Shown here one piece after another: positions 15,173 through 22,948 of a stretch of 30,144 nucleotides of DNA. The stretch is from a virus. Positions within the stretch are counted from its first letter, which is position 1, and each line of letters opens with the position of its first letter. The notes below the pieces were generated by a model that searched no databases, was not told the DNA's origin, and worked only from the letters and a program-made list of their open reading frames with translations. The DNA lies in the IMG/VR virus record IMGVR_UViG_3300026256_000007, positions 1 to 30,144 of that record; one strand, given 5' to 3'. The translations under genes and the position numbers were made by a program.

Positions 15173-16251
15173 TACATCGTATATAAACTTCCAAACTTTG
15201 TACTAACTGCTTCTGAAAGTTTAACTTCCTCTTGTTTATGATAACCATAGTCACTAAGTTTATTCTGTAAAAATAGTTCAACCATTGTAAGTAGTCCTGA
15301 CGCTGTTGTTAACTCGATAGCTGTAAACAATCTACCATTTAACTTTTCAGGATAGAATATTTTCTTATATATGCGTTCTGTATGATTGCTATTAACTATA
15401 CCACTAACTGTAATAAAGATAATAACACAATCTTGTTTTGTACTAGACACTCCATGTTTAATAATATTAATTAAATCTTTCTTAGGTATTTTTAAATCAT
15501 TCATTAAAAAATCTATATAATCATGATGTCCTACCCGCCTAATAGTTTTATAATTTACATTTGCTTCTGAATAACGTGGATCGTTAATAACAGTATCTAC
15601 AAATGATCCTAATCCGCCACTTGTATTAAATGCTTCGTATTCTGTACCATCTATTAACAATGTTTCGTAATCTGTAAGTGTTGGCACTTCATTTAACTGC
15701 CCATCACGTATAACTTTACAATTACCACAGTATTCATTTATTAATCCGTCTGCACTCCAAGAAAGATGATACTTTAATTTGTTAGTAGCGTTCTGTGATA
15801 AAGCTCCTACTCTTATTTTAACTTCATTTACTTTTGTATAATCGTGTGCTAAGTCATTTGCAATAACTGTACTCATACCTGGTGCTAATCCACAATGTGG
15901 CATTGTAAATGGTAGTTCTTGTTCTTGACTTTGTATAAAGCTATTAAGCTCTGAATCTTCTGAGAAATCAAAGTATGGAATGTTTTCTTTTAAACATGCA
16001 TTATATATAACCATATTTTCGGTATATGGTAATGCATTAATAACTAATGTCTTATCTCTTATTAATTGTTCAAGTGTTGAGCTATTAGTACCAGGGTGCC
16101 TAGTATCTATTTGTGCATAATCTTCTAACGGGATACCTGTAACAGACCCACGTATGTCAGCTACTGTAACGCTGTATTCTGTACGATCTTTTAAAAGATG
16201 ATATACTGCATTACCTATAGATCCGCCACCAAATATAATAATTTTATTCAT
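15172..16251 (-). CDS. Saccharopine/lysine 6-dehydrogenase-like oxidoreductase
   Basis: ATG at 16251 is preferred over an upstream TTG because AAGG precedes it. The 359-residue protein starts with a Rossmann motif, IIIFGGGSIGNAV, and contains PHCGLAPGMSTVIAND, IRVGALSQN, WSADGLINEYCGNC and FNTSGGLGSFVDT, all typical of the saccharopine dehydrogenase family and closest by eye to lysine 6-dehydrogenases. Those enzymes oxidise lysine (or saccharopine) to aminoadipate semialdehyde with NAD(P). Neighbouring proline dehydrogenase and aldehyde dehydrogenase genes make an amino-acid catabolic role likely. Exact substrate cannot be assigned. Confidence 0.8.
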   Translation of the reverse strand: MNKIIIFGGGSIGNAVYHLLKDRTEYSVTVADIRGSVTGIPLEDYAQIDTRHPGTNSSTLEQLIRDKTLVINALPYTENMVIYNACLKENIPYFDFSEDSELNSFIQSQEQELPFTMPHCGLAPGMSTVIANDLAHDYTKVNEVKIRVGALSQNATNKLKYHLSWSADGLINEYCGNCKVIRDGQLNEVPTLTDYETLLIDGTEYEAFNTSGGLGSFVDTVINDPRYSEANVNYKTIRRVGHHDYIDFLMNDLKIPKKDLINIIKHGVSSTKQDCVIIFITVSGIVNSNHTERIYKKIFYPEKLNGRLFTAIELTTASGLLTMVELFLQNKLSDYGYHKQEEVKLSEAVSTKFGSLYTM

Positions 16252-16258
16252 ATTGTAC

Positions 16259-17104
16259 TTACCTTGCAAAAAGTTCCTTTATAACATTTACCCCAACAAA
16301 TTTAAGAGTCTTAAATTCAGATAACCTACGTATTACATAAGGCATCCAATCTGCGCCATATGGTATATAAGTTCTTACTGAGTAGCCTTCGCCAATTAAT
16401 CTTTTTGCTAAGTCCCTTCTAATGCCAAAAAGCATTTCAAAATAGAACTTTTGTTTGCCACCGTATTGTTGGGACAATTTTTTTATATTTTCAATAATAT
16501 ATTCATCGTGTGTTCCTAAAGATACAAGTTCTTGCTTATAATCTTTATGATAAAAATATCCGCTTTTGAAAATGTCTTCTACTATATTTAGATAATTTTT
16601 TCTAATATCCTTCATGTTTCTGATATCACCTTTGTATGCTCCTTTACAAAGTCTAACTCTAGTATAACTTTCCATAGCCTTTTCCATATCAGTACCTGAA
16701 CGTTGCATATTAGCTTGTAATACAATACCTACATCATTAAAACAACGGGAAAACTTTAATGTATCGTCAATAGTTGATTCCGTTTCCATATCAAATTTAA
16801 TTTTAATTTTTGGAGTATCTTTTATTGCATCAATTATTGTTTCTACGGGCTCTTTCCATAAGTATGGTGCATTACCAAATTGACTTAATTTAATTGATAT
16901 TTCGTATTCTCTAAACAATACTGACTTTAACTTGTAAATTAGATACAAGTATTTTTGTAAGTTAGCTTGAGCTATACAAGGTGCAGTAGCACTTTCGCCT
17001 ACATAATTAATCGTAACAAGATCGTATTGTCTAATATTACTTAACATAGACTCTACATTATCTCCTGCTATAAATCTTTTAGCTAACGGATATAATAGTT
17101 TCAT
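16259..17104 (-). CDS. Proline dehydrogenase (PutA-type, monofunctional)
   Basis: The 281-residue protein has the PRODH barrel motifs: IVLQANMQRSGTD near residue 127, RLCKGAYKGD at 151-160, SLGTHDEYI, and YFEMLFGIRRDLAKRL with VRTYIPYGADWMPYVIRRLSE near 240-265, which hold the flavin and substrate carboxylate. It oxidises proline to pyrroline-5-carboxylate and passes electrons via FAD to quinone. Length fits monofunctional PRODH. It overlaps the Coq4-like gene by ATGA and precedes the lysine dehydrogenase-like gene, so all three are one translational unit. Confidence 0.9.
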   Translation of the reverse strand: MKLLYPLAKRFIAGDNVESMLSNIRQYDLVTINYVGESATAPCIAQANLQKYLYLIYKLKSVLFREYEISIKLSQFGNAPYLWKEPVETIIDAIKDTPKIKIKFDMETESTIDDTLKFSRCFNDVGIVLQANMQRSGTDMEKAMESYTRVRLCKGAYKGDIRNMKDIRKNYLNIVEDIFKSGYFYHKDYKQELVSLGTHDEYIIENIKKLSQQYGGKQKFYFEMLFGIRRDLAKRLIGEGYSVRTYIPYGADWMPYVIRRLSEFKTLKFVGVNVIKELFAR

Positions 17105-17577
17105 TTGATATCTCGCTTAAGGTGACTTAATTCGTTGTCCATAATTCCAAATTCTAATTGGATTTCTTTTAGTGGAACATCTAAATTATACTTCGACCAG
17201 TCAACTTCGCCTATACGATTAGTATTTCTTGAACTGCCATATTTAAAACCAACATCAAATATTTCTATTTGTGCTTTAGTAAATCTATTCTTTTTTGGAT
17301 ATAGGAAGCGTGAAATAAATTTAAAGAGCTTTACTTCCCATGGTTTAATTCTGTCGTCAGTACCCATTGTAAAACCAATAACAAATGCTTCTTCATCGTT
17401 TGACTGACCGCATTCTAGTAATACATGTATAGCATCATGATCTTTTAAAGATGCCGAACCGTGTAGATGAAATGGTGATTTTGGATTCTCTATCAACCAT
17501 ATCATAAACGATATATCTTTTTGTTCTACAGTACTATAAGTGTTAATAAACTTTTCATACTCATACTGAAAAGTCAT
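17101..17577 (-). CDS. Coq4-like protein
   Basis: The 158-residue protein contains H47-D-A-I-H51 followed 12 residues later by E63, which matches the HDxxHx11E metal-binding signature of the ubiquinone-biosynthesis protein Coq4. The surrounding helices (AFVIGFTMGTD and the PWEVKLFKFISRFLYPKKN region) also fit. Coq4 acts in the oxidative decarboxylation of the quinone head group. The gene directly precedes proline dehydrogenase, a quinone-reducing enzyme, with a 4-base overlap. GGGGCAACG precedes the ATG. The call rests on one motif and fold-like context, so it is moderate. Confidence 0.6.
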   Translation of the reverse strand: MTFQYEYEKFINTYSTVEQKDISFMIWLIENPKSPFHLHGSASLKDHDAIHVLLECGQSNDEEAFVIGFTMGTDDRIKPWEVKLFKFISRFLYPKKNRFTKAQIEIFDVGFKYGSSRNTNRIGEVDWSKYNLDVPLKEIQLEFGIMDNELSHLKRDIK

Positions 17578-17587
17578 AGCGTTGCCC

Positions 17588-17866
17588 CTACGCTAAAAAC
17601 ATCTTAGCTATTCCAAAAAGTGTTATGCACACTACAATAATATTTAACAAAAGTAAATTAATACTTTTTCGTAAATAAGCATTTATAGAATGTAAAAGAG
17701 CACCCGAGAGCGTGAATAAAAATACAATAAAGACTGGTGTATCATCACCAAACCACGCCATGATTAAATAGACACTTATGAAACAACATGCTCCGACTGT
17801 TTCTACTATTAATCTAAATCTATGATCTTGCCAATCATCAACCACCCACTCTCGGATGCTTTTCAC
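17588..17866 (-). CDS. Three-helix membrane protein (GTG start)
   Basis: GTG is the start, with AGGGGT 8 bases upstream. After a charged head (MKSIREWVVDDWQDHRFR), three hydrophobic helices follow (about 20-38, 43-60 and 70-90). Shape and size recall small phage membrane proteins; transport or holin roles are unproven. It sits between the secreted proteins and the Coq4-like gene. Confidence 0.6.
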   Translation of the reverse strand: MKSIREWVVDDWQDHRFRLIVETVGACCFISVYLIMAWFGDDTPVFIVFLFTLSGALLHSINAYLRKSINLLLLNIIVVCITLFGIAKMFLA

Positions 17867-17884
17867 TTCAGTACCCCTAAGAAA

Positions 17885-18259
17885 CTATACTCCTGTGCCT
17901 TTAGGTGTAAACAGTTTAACACTATTACCACCAACTATGCAAGACAAATTTTTGTGCTTATATTTAAATATAATAGCCCATTGATCATTATTTGGATTAA
18001 TCCACATTTCAACAGTTATTAACTCTTTATGAAACTTGTTGTGTACTAATCCTCTAGCGGCAACTCCCATCTGATAACTTTCAGTTGCCATCTTTGTAAT
18101 GTTCTCATGGGTATCACAATACGTAAGTATAGCGTCTAATTTCTGTAACTTATGTTCTTCAGCTGTACTTGGTGTACTGTAAGCAAAATAAAATATTATT
18201 GCCATAAGCACAAACAATAAAAATAATTTAATATTAGTATTTGATTTCTTTCTCTTCAT
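17885..18259 (-). CDS. Membrane-anchored periplasmic protein, 124 aa
   Basis: The N-terminus (MKRKKSNTNIKLFLLFVLMAIIFYFAYS) is a positively charged signal anchor. The rest is a small domain with a WINPNNDQWAIIFKYKHK strand pair and cysteines near 48 and 107. The ATG overlaps the stop of the thioredoxin-fold gene, implying joint translation and a periplasmic partner role. Confidence 0.6.
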   Translation of the reverse strand: MKRKKSNTNIKLFLLFVLMAIIFYFAYSTPSTAEEHKLQKLDAILTYCDTHENITKMATESYQMGVAARGLVHNKFHKELITVEMWINPNNDQWAIIFKYKHKNLSCIVGGNSVKLFTPKGTGV

Positions 18260-18984
18260 TAATTTCTTCCCTGCATTAAGTCGTCCGTTCCTGGACTAAT
18301 TGCCATTGAACACGGCATCCAAACATTCTCTTTAGCATGGAAATGAATATTAGATCCACACTTTAAATACTTAGCCGCCAACAATGCATCTTGTGGTGTG
18401 TTGTATGTATGATCAAAAATATTATCTGACTGTACTACTACACCCGGACGTTTAAAAGGTTTATTATGACTAGAGTTTGGATCCATTCTAGGATCTTGCG
18501 GTGCTTCTTTACGCAACTCTATCCTTGCATCTGGAATGTCTTCACCATTCTTACTCCATTGCTCATTATCTGATTTACCAAGAAATACTTCTCCGTCTTT
18601 ACCAAACAGATCTAAATTTGCATTTACGTATTGATTAATAATATCATAAAAACGTTCCTTGCCTGGATACCCAACAAACTTATATAGTTCGGTATCGTTT
18701 TGCCAAACTATAAAGGTTGGTGTTCCTCTAATCTGGCTAATACGTTTATCTCTATATGCTCGATCATACCAGTCTGGTACAGGTTGATCCATATCGATAA
18801 CTCGTAATGGTAATAGCTTTCCAACTTTTGAATCAGAATATGTTGGTGCTACTTCTTTCAAAAAACTTTGACAGTATCCACAATGTGGATTACTAAACAT
18901 TAATAATTCTGGATTGCCTATTGCTTGTGAAGGAGTAGCAAAAAGGATTGCTAACCCTACTACAAGTAGTAGAAGTTGTTTCAT
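18259..18984 (-). CDS. Secreted thioredoxin-fold protein fused to a DUF3721-like tail
   Basis: A cleavable signal peptide (MKQLLLLVVGLAILFATPSQA) is followed by a thioredoxin-fold domain with CGYC at residues 35-38 and the cis-proline segment GTPTFIVW near 96-103. The C-terminal part (about 195-230) carries C209-G-S-N ... W-M-P-C225, the CxxxH...WMPC-like pattern known as DUF3721. It would act in the periplasm as a thiol-disulfide exchanger. GGGGTATAAG precedes the ATG. It lies between aldehyde dehydrogenase and the Coq4-like gene group. Confidence 0.75.
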   Translation of the reverse strand: MKQLLLLVVGLAILFATPSQAIGNPELLMFSNPHCGYCQSFLKEVAPTYSDSKVGKLLPLRVIDMDQPVPDWYDRAYRDKRISQIRGTPTFIVWQNDTELYKFVGYPGKERFYDIINQYVNANLDLFGKDGEVFLGKSDNEQWSKNGEDIPDARIELRKEAPQDPRMDPNSSHNKPFKRPGVVVQSDNIFDHTYNTPQDALLAAKYLKCGSNIHFHAKENVWMPCSMAISPGTDDLMQGRN

Positions 18985-19007
18985 CTTATACCCCTTTAGG
19001 TTAAGTG

Positions 19008-20531
19008 TTAGTCTTCGATTTGAGCTTTTTGTAAAGTTCCGCTATAGTCTACAAAGACTGATTTCCACTCAGTGCAATTATCAATCATGTTGTGTCCTGC
19101 TTCACGATGCCCGTTTCCAGTTCCTTTGGTCCCTCCAAATGGTAACTGTATTTCAGCGCCGATTGTTGAAGAATTAATATATGTAATTCCAGTATCAATT
19201 TCGTTAAGGGCTCTAAAGGCAAAATTTACATTCGCCGTATAGACTGCGGCCGATAACCCGTACTTAGAATTGTTAACCATATCAATAACTTCATCGGTCT
19301 CGTTAAATGATATAATTGCTACTACAGGACCAAATACTTCTTCCTGAGCTATCATATCATGTACATCTACATCTGTAATAACTGTTGGCATATAAAACCA
19401 ACCGTATGTTTCTGTAAACATTCCATACTTCTCTGGAATCTTACTAGATGGTTGTTGATTAATCGTTCCGCCACATAATAAAGTATTAGTAGCACTAGCT
19501 TCTGTAACCATCATATGAATCTTGTTTAATGCTTTTTCATTAATAACAGGCCCCATTTGTACTTTAGCATCTAAGCCATCACCTACCATTAACGATCCTG
19601 CACGTTTAACAAGTTTCTCTGTAAACTCTGCTTTAACGCTTTCGTGTACAAATACTCTTGAACATGCTGTACAACGTTGTCCTGTTGTACCAAATGCTCC
19701 CCACACAACTCCATCTACTGCTAAATCAATATCAGCATCTTCCATTACAACGATTGCGTTCTTACCACCCATTTCTAATGAGTAAGGTTTCATTTGCTCT
19801 GCACATCTAGTTGCTACTTGATGACCTGTTATAGTAGATCCTGTAAATGATATCATCATAACATCAGGATGATCTACTAACGGTTGTCCTGCTGTTGGAC
19901 CATAACCTGTAACTACATTAAATACTCCCGCAGGTAATCCAGCTTCTTCAAATACCATTGCTAGTCTTAATACACTTAGTGGTGTATCCTCTGCAGGTTT
20001 AATAACCATTGTGTTACCTGCTACTAAGGCAGGGAAAGCCTTCCATGACGGAATTGCTATAGGAAAATTCCAAGGAGTGATTGCTCCAATGACGCCAAGT
20101 GGCATCCTCATGGACATACAAAACTTATCATTCAGTTCTGATGGAACAGTCTTTCCTCCTAATCTCCGACCTTCACCTGCCGCATAGTATCCCATGTCAA
20201 TTGCTTCTTGAACATCACCGCGGGTTTCAGATAATGGTTTACCCATTTCTTTGGTCATCATTTTTGCTATATCTTCTTTATCTCGTACTAGTATTTCTGC
20301 CGCTTTAAATAATATCTCACCACGTTTTGGTGCTGGAATCTTTTTCCAAGTTCTAAATGCTCGTCGAGCTTCTTCTACAGCTTTGCTTATATCTTCTTCG
20401 TTACTGTCTTGAACAGTTGCTAATACTTTTGTACAATGAGCAGGATTAGTGACTTCAAACGTCTTACCTGAGGCTGAGTCTACCCATTGGCCACCAACAT
20501 AGTTTTTATATTGAGTTGTTCCTATTTCCAT
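19008..20531 (-). CDS. NAD(P)-dependent aldehyde dehydrogenase (semialdehyde type)
   Basis: The 507-residue protein is a complete ALDH: TPWNFP near 152-157, FTGST near 229, the general base E253 in SLEMGGK, catalytic C287 in GQRCTAC, EEVFGPV and [16 protein letters not shown] near the end. The tail [21 protein letters not shown] resembles ALDHs of amino-acid catabolism in several bacteria. In this setting glutamate-semialdehyde (from proline) or aminoadipate-semialdehyde (from lysine) are the obvious candidates. AAAGGGGTG precedes the ATG. A hairpin and a late-type core lie upstream. Confidence 0.93.
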   Translation of the reverse strand: MEIGTTQYKNYVGGQWVDSASGKTFEVTNPAHCTKVLATVQDSNEEDISKAVEEARRAFRTWKKIPAPKRGEILFKAAEILVRDKEDIAKMMTKEMGKPLSETRGDVQEAIDMGYYAAGEGRRLGGKTVPSELNDKFCMSMRMPLGVIGAITPWNFPIAIPSWKAFPALVAGNTMVIKPAEDTPLSVLRLAMVFEEAGLPAGVFNVVTGYGPTAGQPLVDHPDVMMISFTGSTITGHQVATRCAEQMKPYSLEMGGKNAIVVMEDADIDLAVDGVVWGAFGTTGQRCTACSRVFVHESVKAEFTEKLVKRAGSLMVGDGLDAKVQMGPVINEKALNKIHMMVTEASATNTLLCGGTINQQPSSKIPEKYGMFTETYGWFYMPTVITDVDVHDMIAQEEVFGPVVAIISFNETDEVIDMVNNSKYGLSAAVYTANVNFAFRALNEIDTGITYINSSTIGAEIQLPFGGTKGTGNGHREAGHNMIDNCTEWKSVFVDYSGTLQKAQIED

Positions 20532-20564
20532 GCAATCACCCCTTTCAGATAATTAGTTAACTAC

Positions 20565-20594
20565 GTATTTAATACTTGCTGACCTTATGTCAGC
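20565..20594 (-). promoter_or_regulatory. Hairpin plus possible late-type core upstream of the ALDH gene
   Basis: GCTGAC/GTCAGC with a 5-base loop (20578-20594) is followed on the minus strand by TTAAATAC (20565-20572), similar to the late-type cores elsewhere. The hairpin lies between the cyclic-nucleotide-domain gene and ALDH and could be a weak terminator or an operator. Confidence 0.4.
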
Positions 20595-20604
20595 ATAATA
20601 CTGA

Positions 20605-20952
20605 CTATCTAACTTTAGATATATCGCTAACCATTTCCATTAAATTTCGCATACGGTCTGCTACTATTCGTAATAATGGATTTATAGCATCAGGTCTAAC
20701 TTTTAGTAATGTAGTGTAATTCTCTCTAGTTACATGCCCTAACTTACATTGTGTCTTTGCTGTACACGTTGCAGTTCTGGGTCTTTGATCTACTAGAGCA
20801 ATCTCACCAAAGATTGAGTTCTCTGTTAGTGTAGCTACTACCTTACCTTTTTTGGTAACTTCAACTTCTCCGTCTAAGATGATATATGCATCATCTGTTT
20901 CTTCACCCTCTGTTAAGATTACATCACCTTTGTTTTTGAATATTGTTTTCAT
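20605..20952 (-). CDS. Stand-alone cyclic-nucleotide-binding domain protein
   Basis: ATG at 20952 is chosen because GGAAGGAAC precedes it. The 115-residue protein is a single Crp/PKA-type domain: GDVILTEGEETDDAYIILDGEVEV, then SIFGEIALVDQRPRTATCTA, which is the phosphate-binding cassette, and a C-terminal helix. No helix-turn-helix follows, so it is not a complete transcription factor. It overlaps the Fe-S carrier gene by 29 bases. It may sense host cyclic nucleotide or simply regulate a partner by contact. Confidence 0.8.
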   Translation of the reverse strand: MKTIFKNKGDVILTEGEETDDAYIILDGEVEVTKKGKVVATLTENSIFGEIALVDQRPRTATCTAKTQCKLGHVTRENYTTLLKVRPDAINPLLRIVADRMRNLMEMVSDISKVR

Positions 20953-21289
20953 TATCTTGTTCCTTCCTTGCAATGGTTTCTGAATAAGTTTCTCCGCCAA
21001 AAGGATGAACTACTGGTGTTGGCTCTGTATATGCGTTAGTAGGTATTACTACAGCATCAGGGTCAATATGATATCGTAAAGCACGTTCTATTCCCCGAAG
21101 GGTACCACCTGCACTTGATGGACAACTGCCACAGGCGCCTTGAAATGAAATCACCACGTCGTGACCCTTCACTAGATCTAATTCCAGATTGCCACCGTCG
21201 TTCATCAATGCAGGTCGTATAAGCTCGTCAAATAATTTCTCAACAGCTTCATACTTTTCTATATCATTACTCCATTTGTACTCTGTCAT
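20924..21289 (-). CDS. NifU-like C-terminal-domain Fe-S carrier
   Basis: The 121-residue protein has the NifU/NfuA signature: LIRPALMNDGGNLEL near 23-37 and GACGSCPSSAGGTLRGIE with C53 and C56, the cysteines that hold a [4Fe-4S] cluster at a dimer interface. The C-terminal 35 residues are polar and extend past the usual domain. It would deliver Fe-S clusters to host or phage enzymes. It starts at the end of a 9-codon leader frame with an ATGA overlap. Confidence 0.88.
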   Translation of the reverse strand: MTEYKWSNDIEKYEAVEKLFDELIRPALMNDGGNLELDLVKGHDVVISFQGACGSCPSSAGGTLRGIERALRYHIDPDAVVIPTNAYTEPTPVVHPFGGETYSETIARKEQDNENNIQKQR

Positions 21290-21315
21290 GCTAATGCTAT
21301 CTTCTCTTTAGACAT
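21286..21315 (-). CDS. Possible 9-residue leader peptide
   Basis: ATG with AAGGAAA upstream encodes MSKEKIALA and stops in an ATGA overlap with the Fe-S carrier start. It may exist only to bring ribosomes to that start. Confidence 0.3.
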   Translation of the reverse strand: MSKEKIALA

Positions 21316-21379
21316 TTTAGTTTCCTTATAATAGTGACGTTAACGCAATTATGATTTCGTTTATAATCTGTTAGTGTAC

Positions 21380-21463
21380 TCATCGGTAATACTGCACCAA
21401 TTTATAGCACATAATAACAACAACGATTCCAAATACTCCTAACCATAAATCTACTTGAGTCAT
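21380..21463 (-). CDS. 27-residue membrane peptide
   Basis: AAAGGAG at good spacing precedes the ATG. The peptide (MTQVDLWLGVFGIVVVIMCYK...) is one hydrophobic helix with a basic aromatic end. It follows another membrane peptide by 11 bases. Confidence 0.5.
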   Translation of the reverse strand: MTQVDLWLGVFGIVVVIMCYKLVQYYR

Positions 21464-21474
21464 GATAGGCTCCT

Positions 21475-21558
21475 TTAAAACAAGTAATATATTATCCCAC
21501 CAACTGTATATACAACTGCTGGGGCTACTGCAAATATTAATACTAACTCTAATCCCAT
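21475..21558 (-). CDS. 27-residue membrane peptide
   Basis: AAGGGATATC precedes the ATG. The peptide (MGLELVLIFAVAPAVVYTVG...) is hydrophobic throughout. Paired with the next peptide at 21463. Confidence 0.45.
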   Translation of the reverse strand: MGLELVLIFAVAPAVVYTVGGIIYYLF

Positions 21559-21574
21559 GATATCCCTTAAAGTA

Positions 21575-21594
21575 AAGGTGCCCGAAGGCACCTT
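21575..21594 (-). terminator. Hairpin with UUCG-type tetraloop downstream of the 73-residue gene
   Basis: AAGGTGCC and GGCACCTT pair perfectly over 8 bases with a CTTCGG-closed tetraloop on the minus strand. It lies 32 bases after the stop at 21626. The following U content is low (TACTTTAA), so it may be a terminator or an RNA-stabilising end. Confidence 0.65.
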
Positions 21595-21625
21595 ACCATA
21601 ATCTCTCAGACTAGCATCTCGCTAG

Positions 21626-21847
21626 TTACTTGCGGGTAAAGATAGCATATATGACACCAACTGAAGCAAGTCCAACTAGTCCCTGTCCGCCCAATGTACC
21701 AACTATAGCAGTGATGTTACCAATTACATCACCACCTATAAACGGTACAGCTTTACCAAACATAATCTGTAATATAATAGCTAAAGCAAGTAATGAAACA
21801 CCTGCTTCAGTCATCTTCTTAATCCAACCAATTGCTTGGTCAAACAT
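21626..21847 (-). CDS. Small hydrophobic protein, 73 aa
   Basis: Start 21847 is fixed by AAGGAGAGGG. Two hydrophobic helices (about 14-30 and 38-70) are rich in Gly, Ala and Ile (for example FIGGDVIGNITAIVGTLGGQ), followed by a short basic end. A strong ribosome-binding site and a stable 3' hairpin suggest a highly expressed membrane or virion peptide. Similar small proteins are common in marine T4-like phages, but the role is unknown. Confidence 0.7.
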   Translation of the reverse strand: MFDQAIGWIKKMTEAGVSLLALAIILQIMFGKAVPFIGGDVIGNITAIVGTLGGQGLVGLASVGVIYAIFTRK

Positions 21848-22177
21848 AAGCCCTCTCCTTTGTAAAAGCCGCGAAGCGGTCCCCCGCATTTCGCTAGATA
21901 GCCGAGAATCGGTAAGCTAATTTTACTAGTGCGTAGCACTTGTGGTTACGCAAAAATGCACCTCCGATCTGGCCTTTTTGTTAAAGCTCTACCCCTAAAA
22001 TCAGCATAGCTTTAACGCACCTTAAACAGCTATAAAACACCCCTAAATGACTCTTAAAAGTCATATAAGCAATTATGTACTACTTGTGTACAATCGTTGC
22101 TACAAAACGCTCTAACGCTGTTTAAACCACCATTACAGTACTAGATAGGAACAACTGTCGTTATCCTATCTCACTGC
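21848..22177 (-). other. 330-base region without a convincing gene; structured leader or small RNA candidate
   Basis: Hairpins follow each other: 22144-22170 (GATAGGA/TCCTATC), 22047-22064 (ATGACT/AGTCAT), 21980-22016 (GTTAAAGCT/AGCTTTAAC, 9 perfect pairs) and 21869-21879 (CCGC/GCGG with TTCG loop followed by CTTTT on the minus strand). The motif ACCCCTAAA occurs twice. This could be the long 5' leader of the 73-residue gene or an independent RNA. Confidence 0.45.
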
Positions 22178-22327
22178 TTATGGGGTTGGTGTAACGCTGT
22201 ATAGATTGACAAGTCCAAAGCTGTTTACTAACAATAATATAAGCGGAATGGCTATACATATTAAACCAAATACTAACATACACCACTTACACGTATTAGT
22301 AACATTCTTGTCTTCTAAATTAAACAT
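22178..22327 (-). CDS. 49-residue membrane microprotein
   Basis: GAGGGTTTAAGTA precedes the ATG. After a polar head (MFNLEDKNVTNTCKWC) comes one hydrophobic helix (MLVFGLICIAIPLILLLV) and a short tail ending TPTP. Two cysteines lie next to the membrane. Function unknown. Confidence 0.5.
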   Translation of the reverse strand: MFNLEDKNVTNTCKWCMLVFGLICIAIPLILLLVNSFGLVNLYSVTPTP

Positions 22328-22358
22328 TACTTAAACCCTCAATATATACGAAGAGTCT

Positions 22359-22373
22359 TTCAGCAAAGCTGAA
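22359..22373 (-). terminator. Small hairpin after the 47-residue gene
   Basis: TTCAGC/GCTGAA with loop AAA, 12 bases after the stop at 22385. No U tract, so it is only a weak terminator candidate. Confidence 0.35.
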
Positions 22374-22384
22374 GCGACCCCTAT

Positions 22385-22528
22385 TCAATTAGCTGTTTTG
22401 GTATTGCTTCCTTCTTTAAACTTTTGTACGTTTAAGAAATCAGCTTTTGTTCCACTATTATTACTAACTACTGCACCAAAACCTATAGCTAAAGCAACAA
22501 CTAAAATTAAAATCCATTTCCATGGCAT
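22385..22528 (-). CDS. 47-residue membrane-anchored protein
   Basis: AGGAGG precedes the ATG at good spacing. MPWKWILILVVALAIGFGAVV is a signal anchor; the rest (KADFLNVQKFKEGSNTK) is polar. It is the rightmost gene of the left minus-strand block and lies 24 bases left of the 38-base SleB repeat. Confidence 0.6.
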   Translation of the reverse strand: MPWKWILILVVALAIGFGAVVSNNSGTKADFLNVQKFKEGSNTKTAN

Positions 22529-22551
22529 AGTAAACCTCCTTAAAGACTTCT

Positions 22552-22589
22552 TTTCGTCTTCCATGACTCTCTAACTGGTCCATCTTGTA
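22552..22589. repeat. 38-base exact copy of part of the SleB hydrolase gene
   Basis: This stretch is identical to 28153-28190 and in the same orientation. On the minus strand one frame reads VQDGPVRESWKTK before a stop, the same residues as in the hydrolase. It lies outside any convincing gene. Confidence 0.95.
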
Positions 22590-22756
22590 TGAAGGGAATC
22601 GAGAATTCGGATTCTCTCCTAGCACCCGTGCTATTCATTATAATTAAGCAGTTAAAACGGTTGCTGTTATATGAATAGCTCTTGTATGTTTACTTATCCG
22701 TATTTTGCTTACATAACTCATAATAGAGACTTTACAGCTTATAACAGTATGGATGA

Positions 22757-22776
22757 GGACAAAAAGCCTTTTGTCC
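22757..22776. terminator. Perfect 8-bp hairpin
   Basis: GGACAAAA and TTTTGTCC pair around AGCC. The A/T arms mean it could end transcripts from either side, although a U tract after the stem is lacking. Confidence 0.4.
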
Positions 22777-22901
22777 CCAAATGGGTCTTACAAGCTAAAA
22801 AATTGGGCTACGATTTTTTTAAGAGAAGTACTTATGCTTTTGAGGTGGTGATTTTACCCCTGCCCGCGATCAAATTAGCTATTCAGTTTTGTTATATAAA
22901 G

Positions 22902-22948
22902 CCCCCCGACCTGAAAATAATTTTTTTTATTTTCTGTCTCGGCCGGGG
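22902..22948. terminator. Long hairpin with T-rich loop, candidate end of the early transcripts
   Basis: GAAAATAA (22913-22920) pairs with TTATTTTC (22927-22934) around six T, and flanking CCCC/GGGG and CCG/CGG extend it. It lies 21 bases after the stop of the first gene group to its right (22969). Confidence 0.5.

Noticed and set aside
16252-16269. TTG start extending the lysine dehydrogenase-like protein by 6 residues
   Set aside because: The ATG at 16251 has AAGG upstream and gives a Rossmann motif at the normal distance from the N-terminus.
19522-20308. Plus-strand frames opposite the aldehyde dehydrogenase
   Set aside because: The minus-strand ALDH is complete and unmistakable; the opposite frames have no motifs.
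21286-21315. Firm annotation of the 9-residue leader as a regulatory peptide
   Set aside because: There is no run of control codons or alternative hairpin, so only a low-confidence leader is listed.
22552-22589. Pseudogene of the SleB hydrolase
   Set aside because: Only 38 bases match and flanking sequence does not continue the gene, so it is reported as a repeat.
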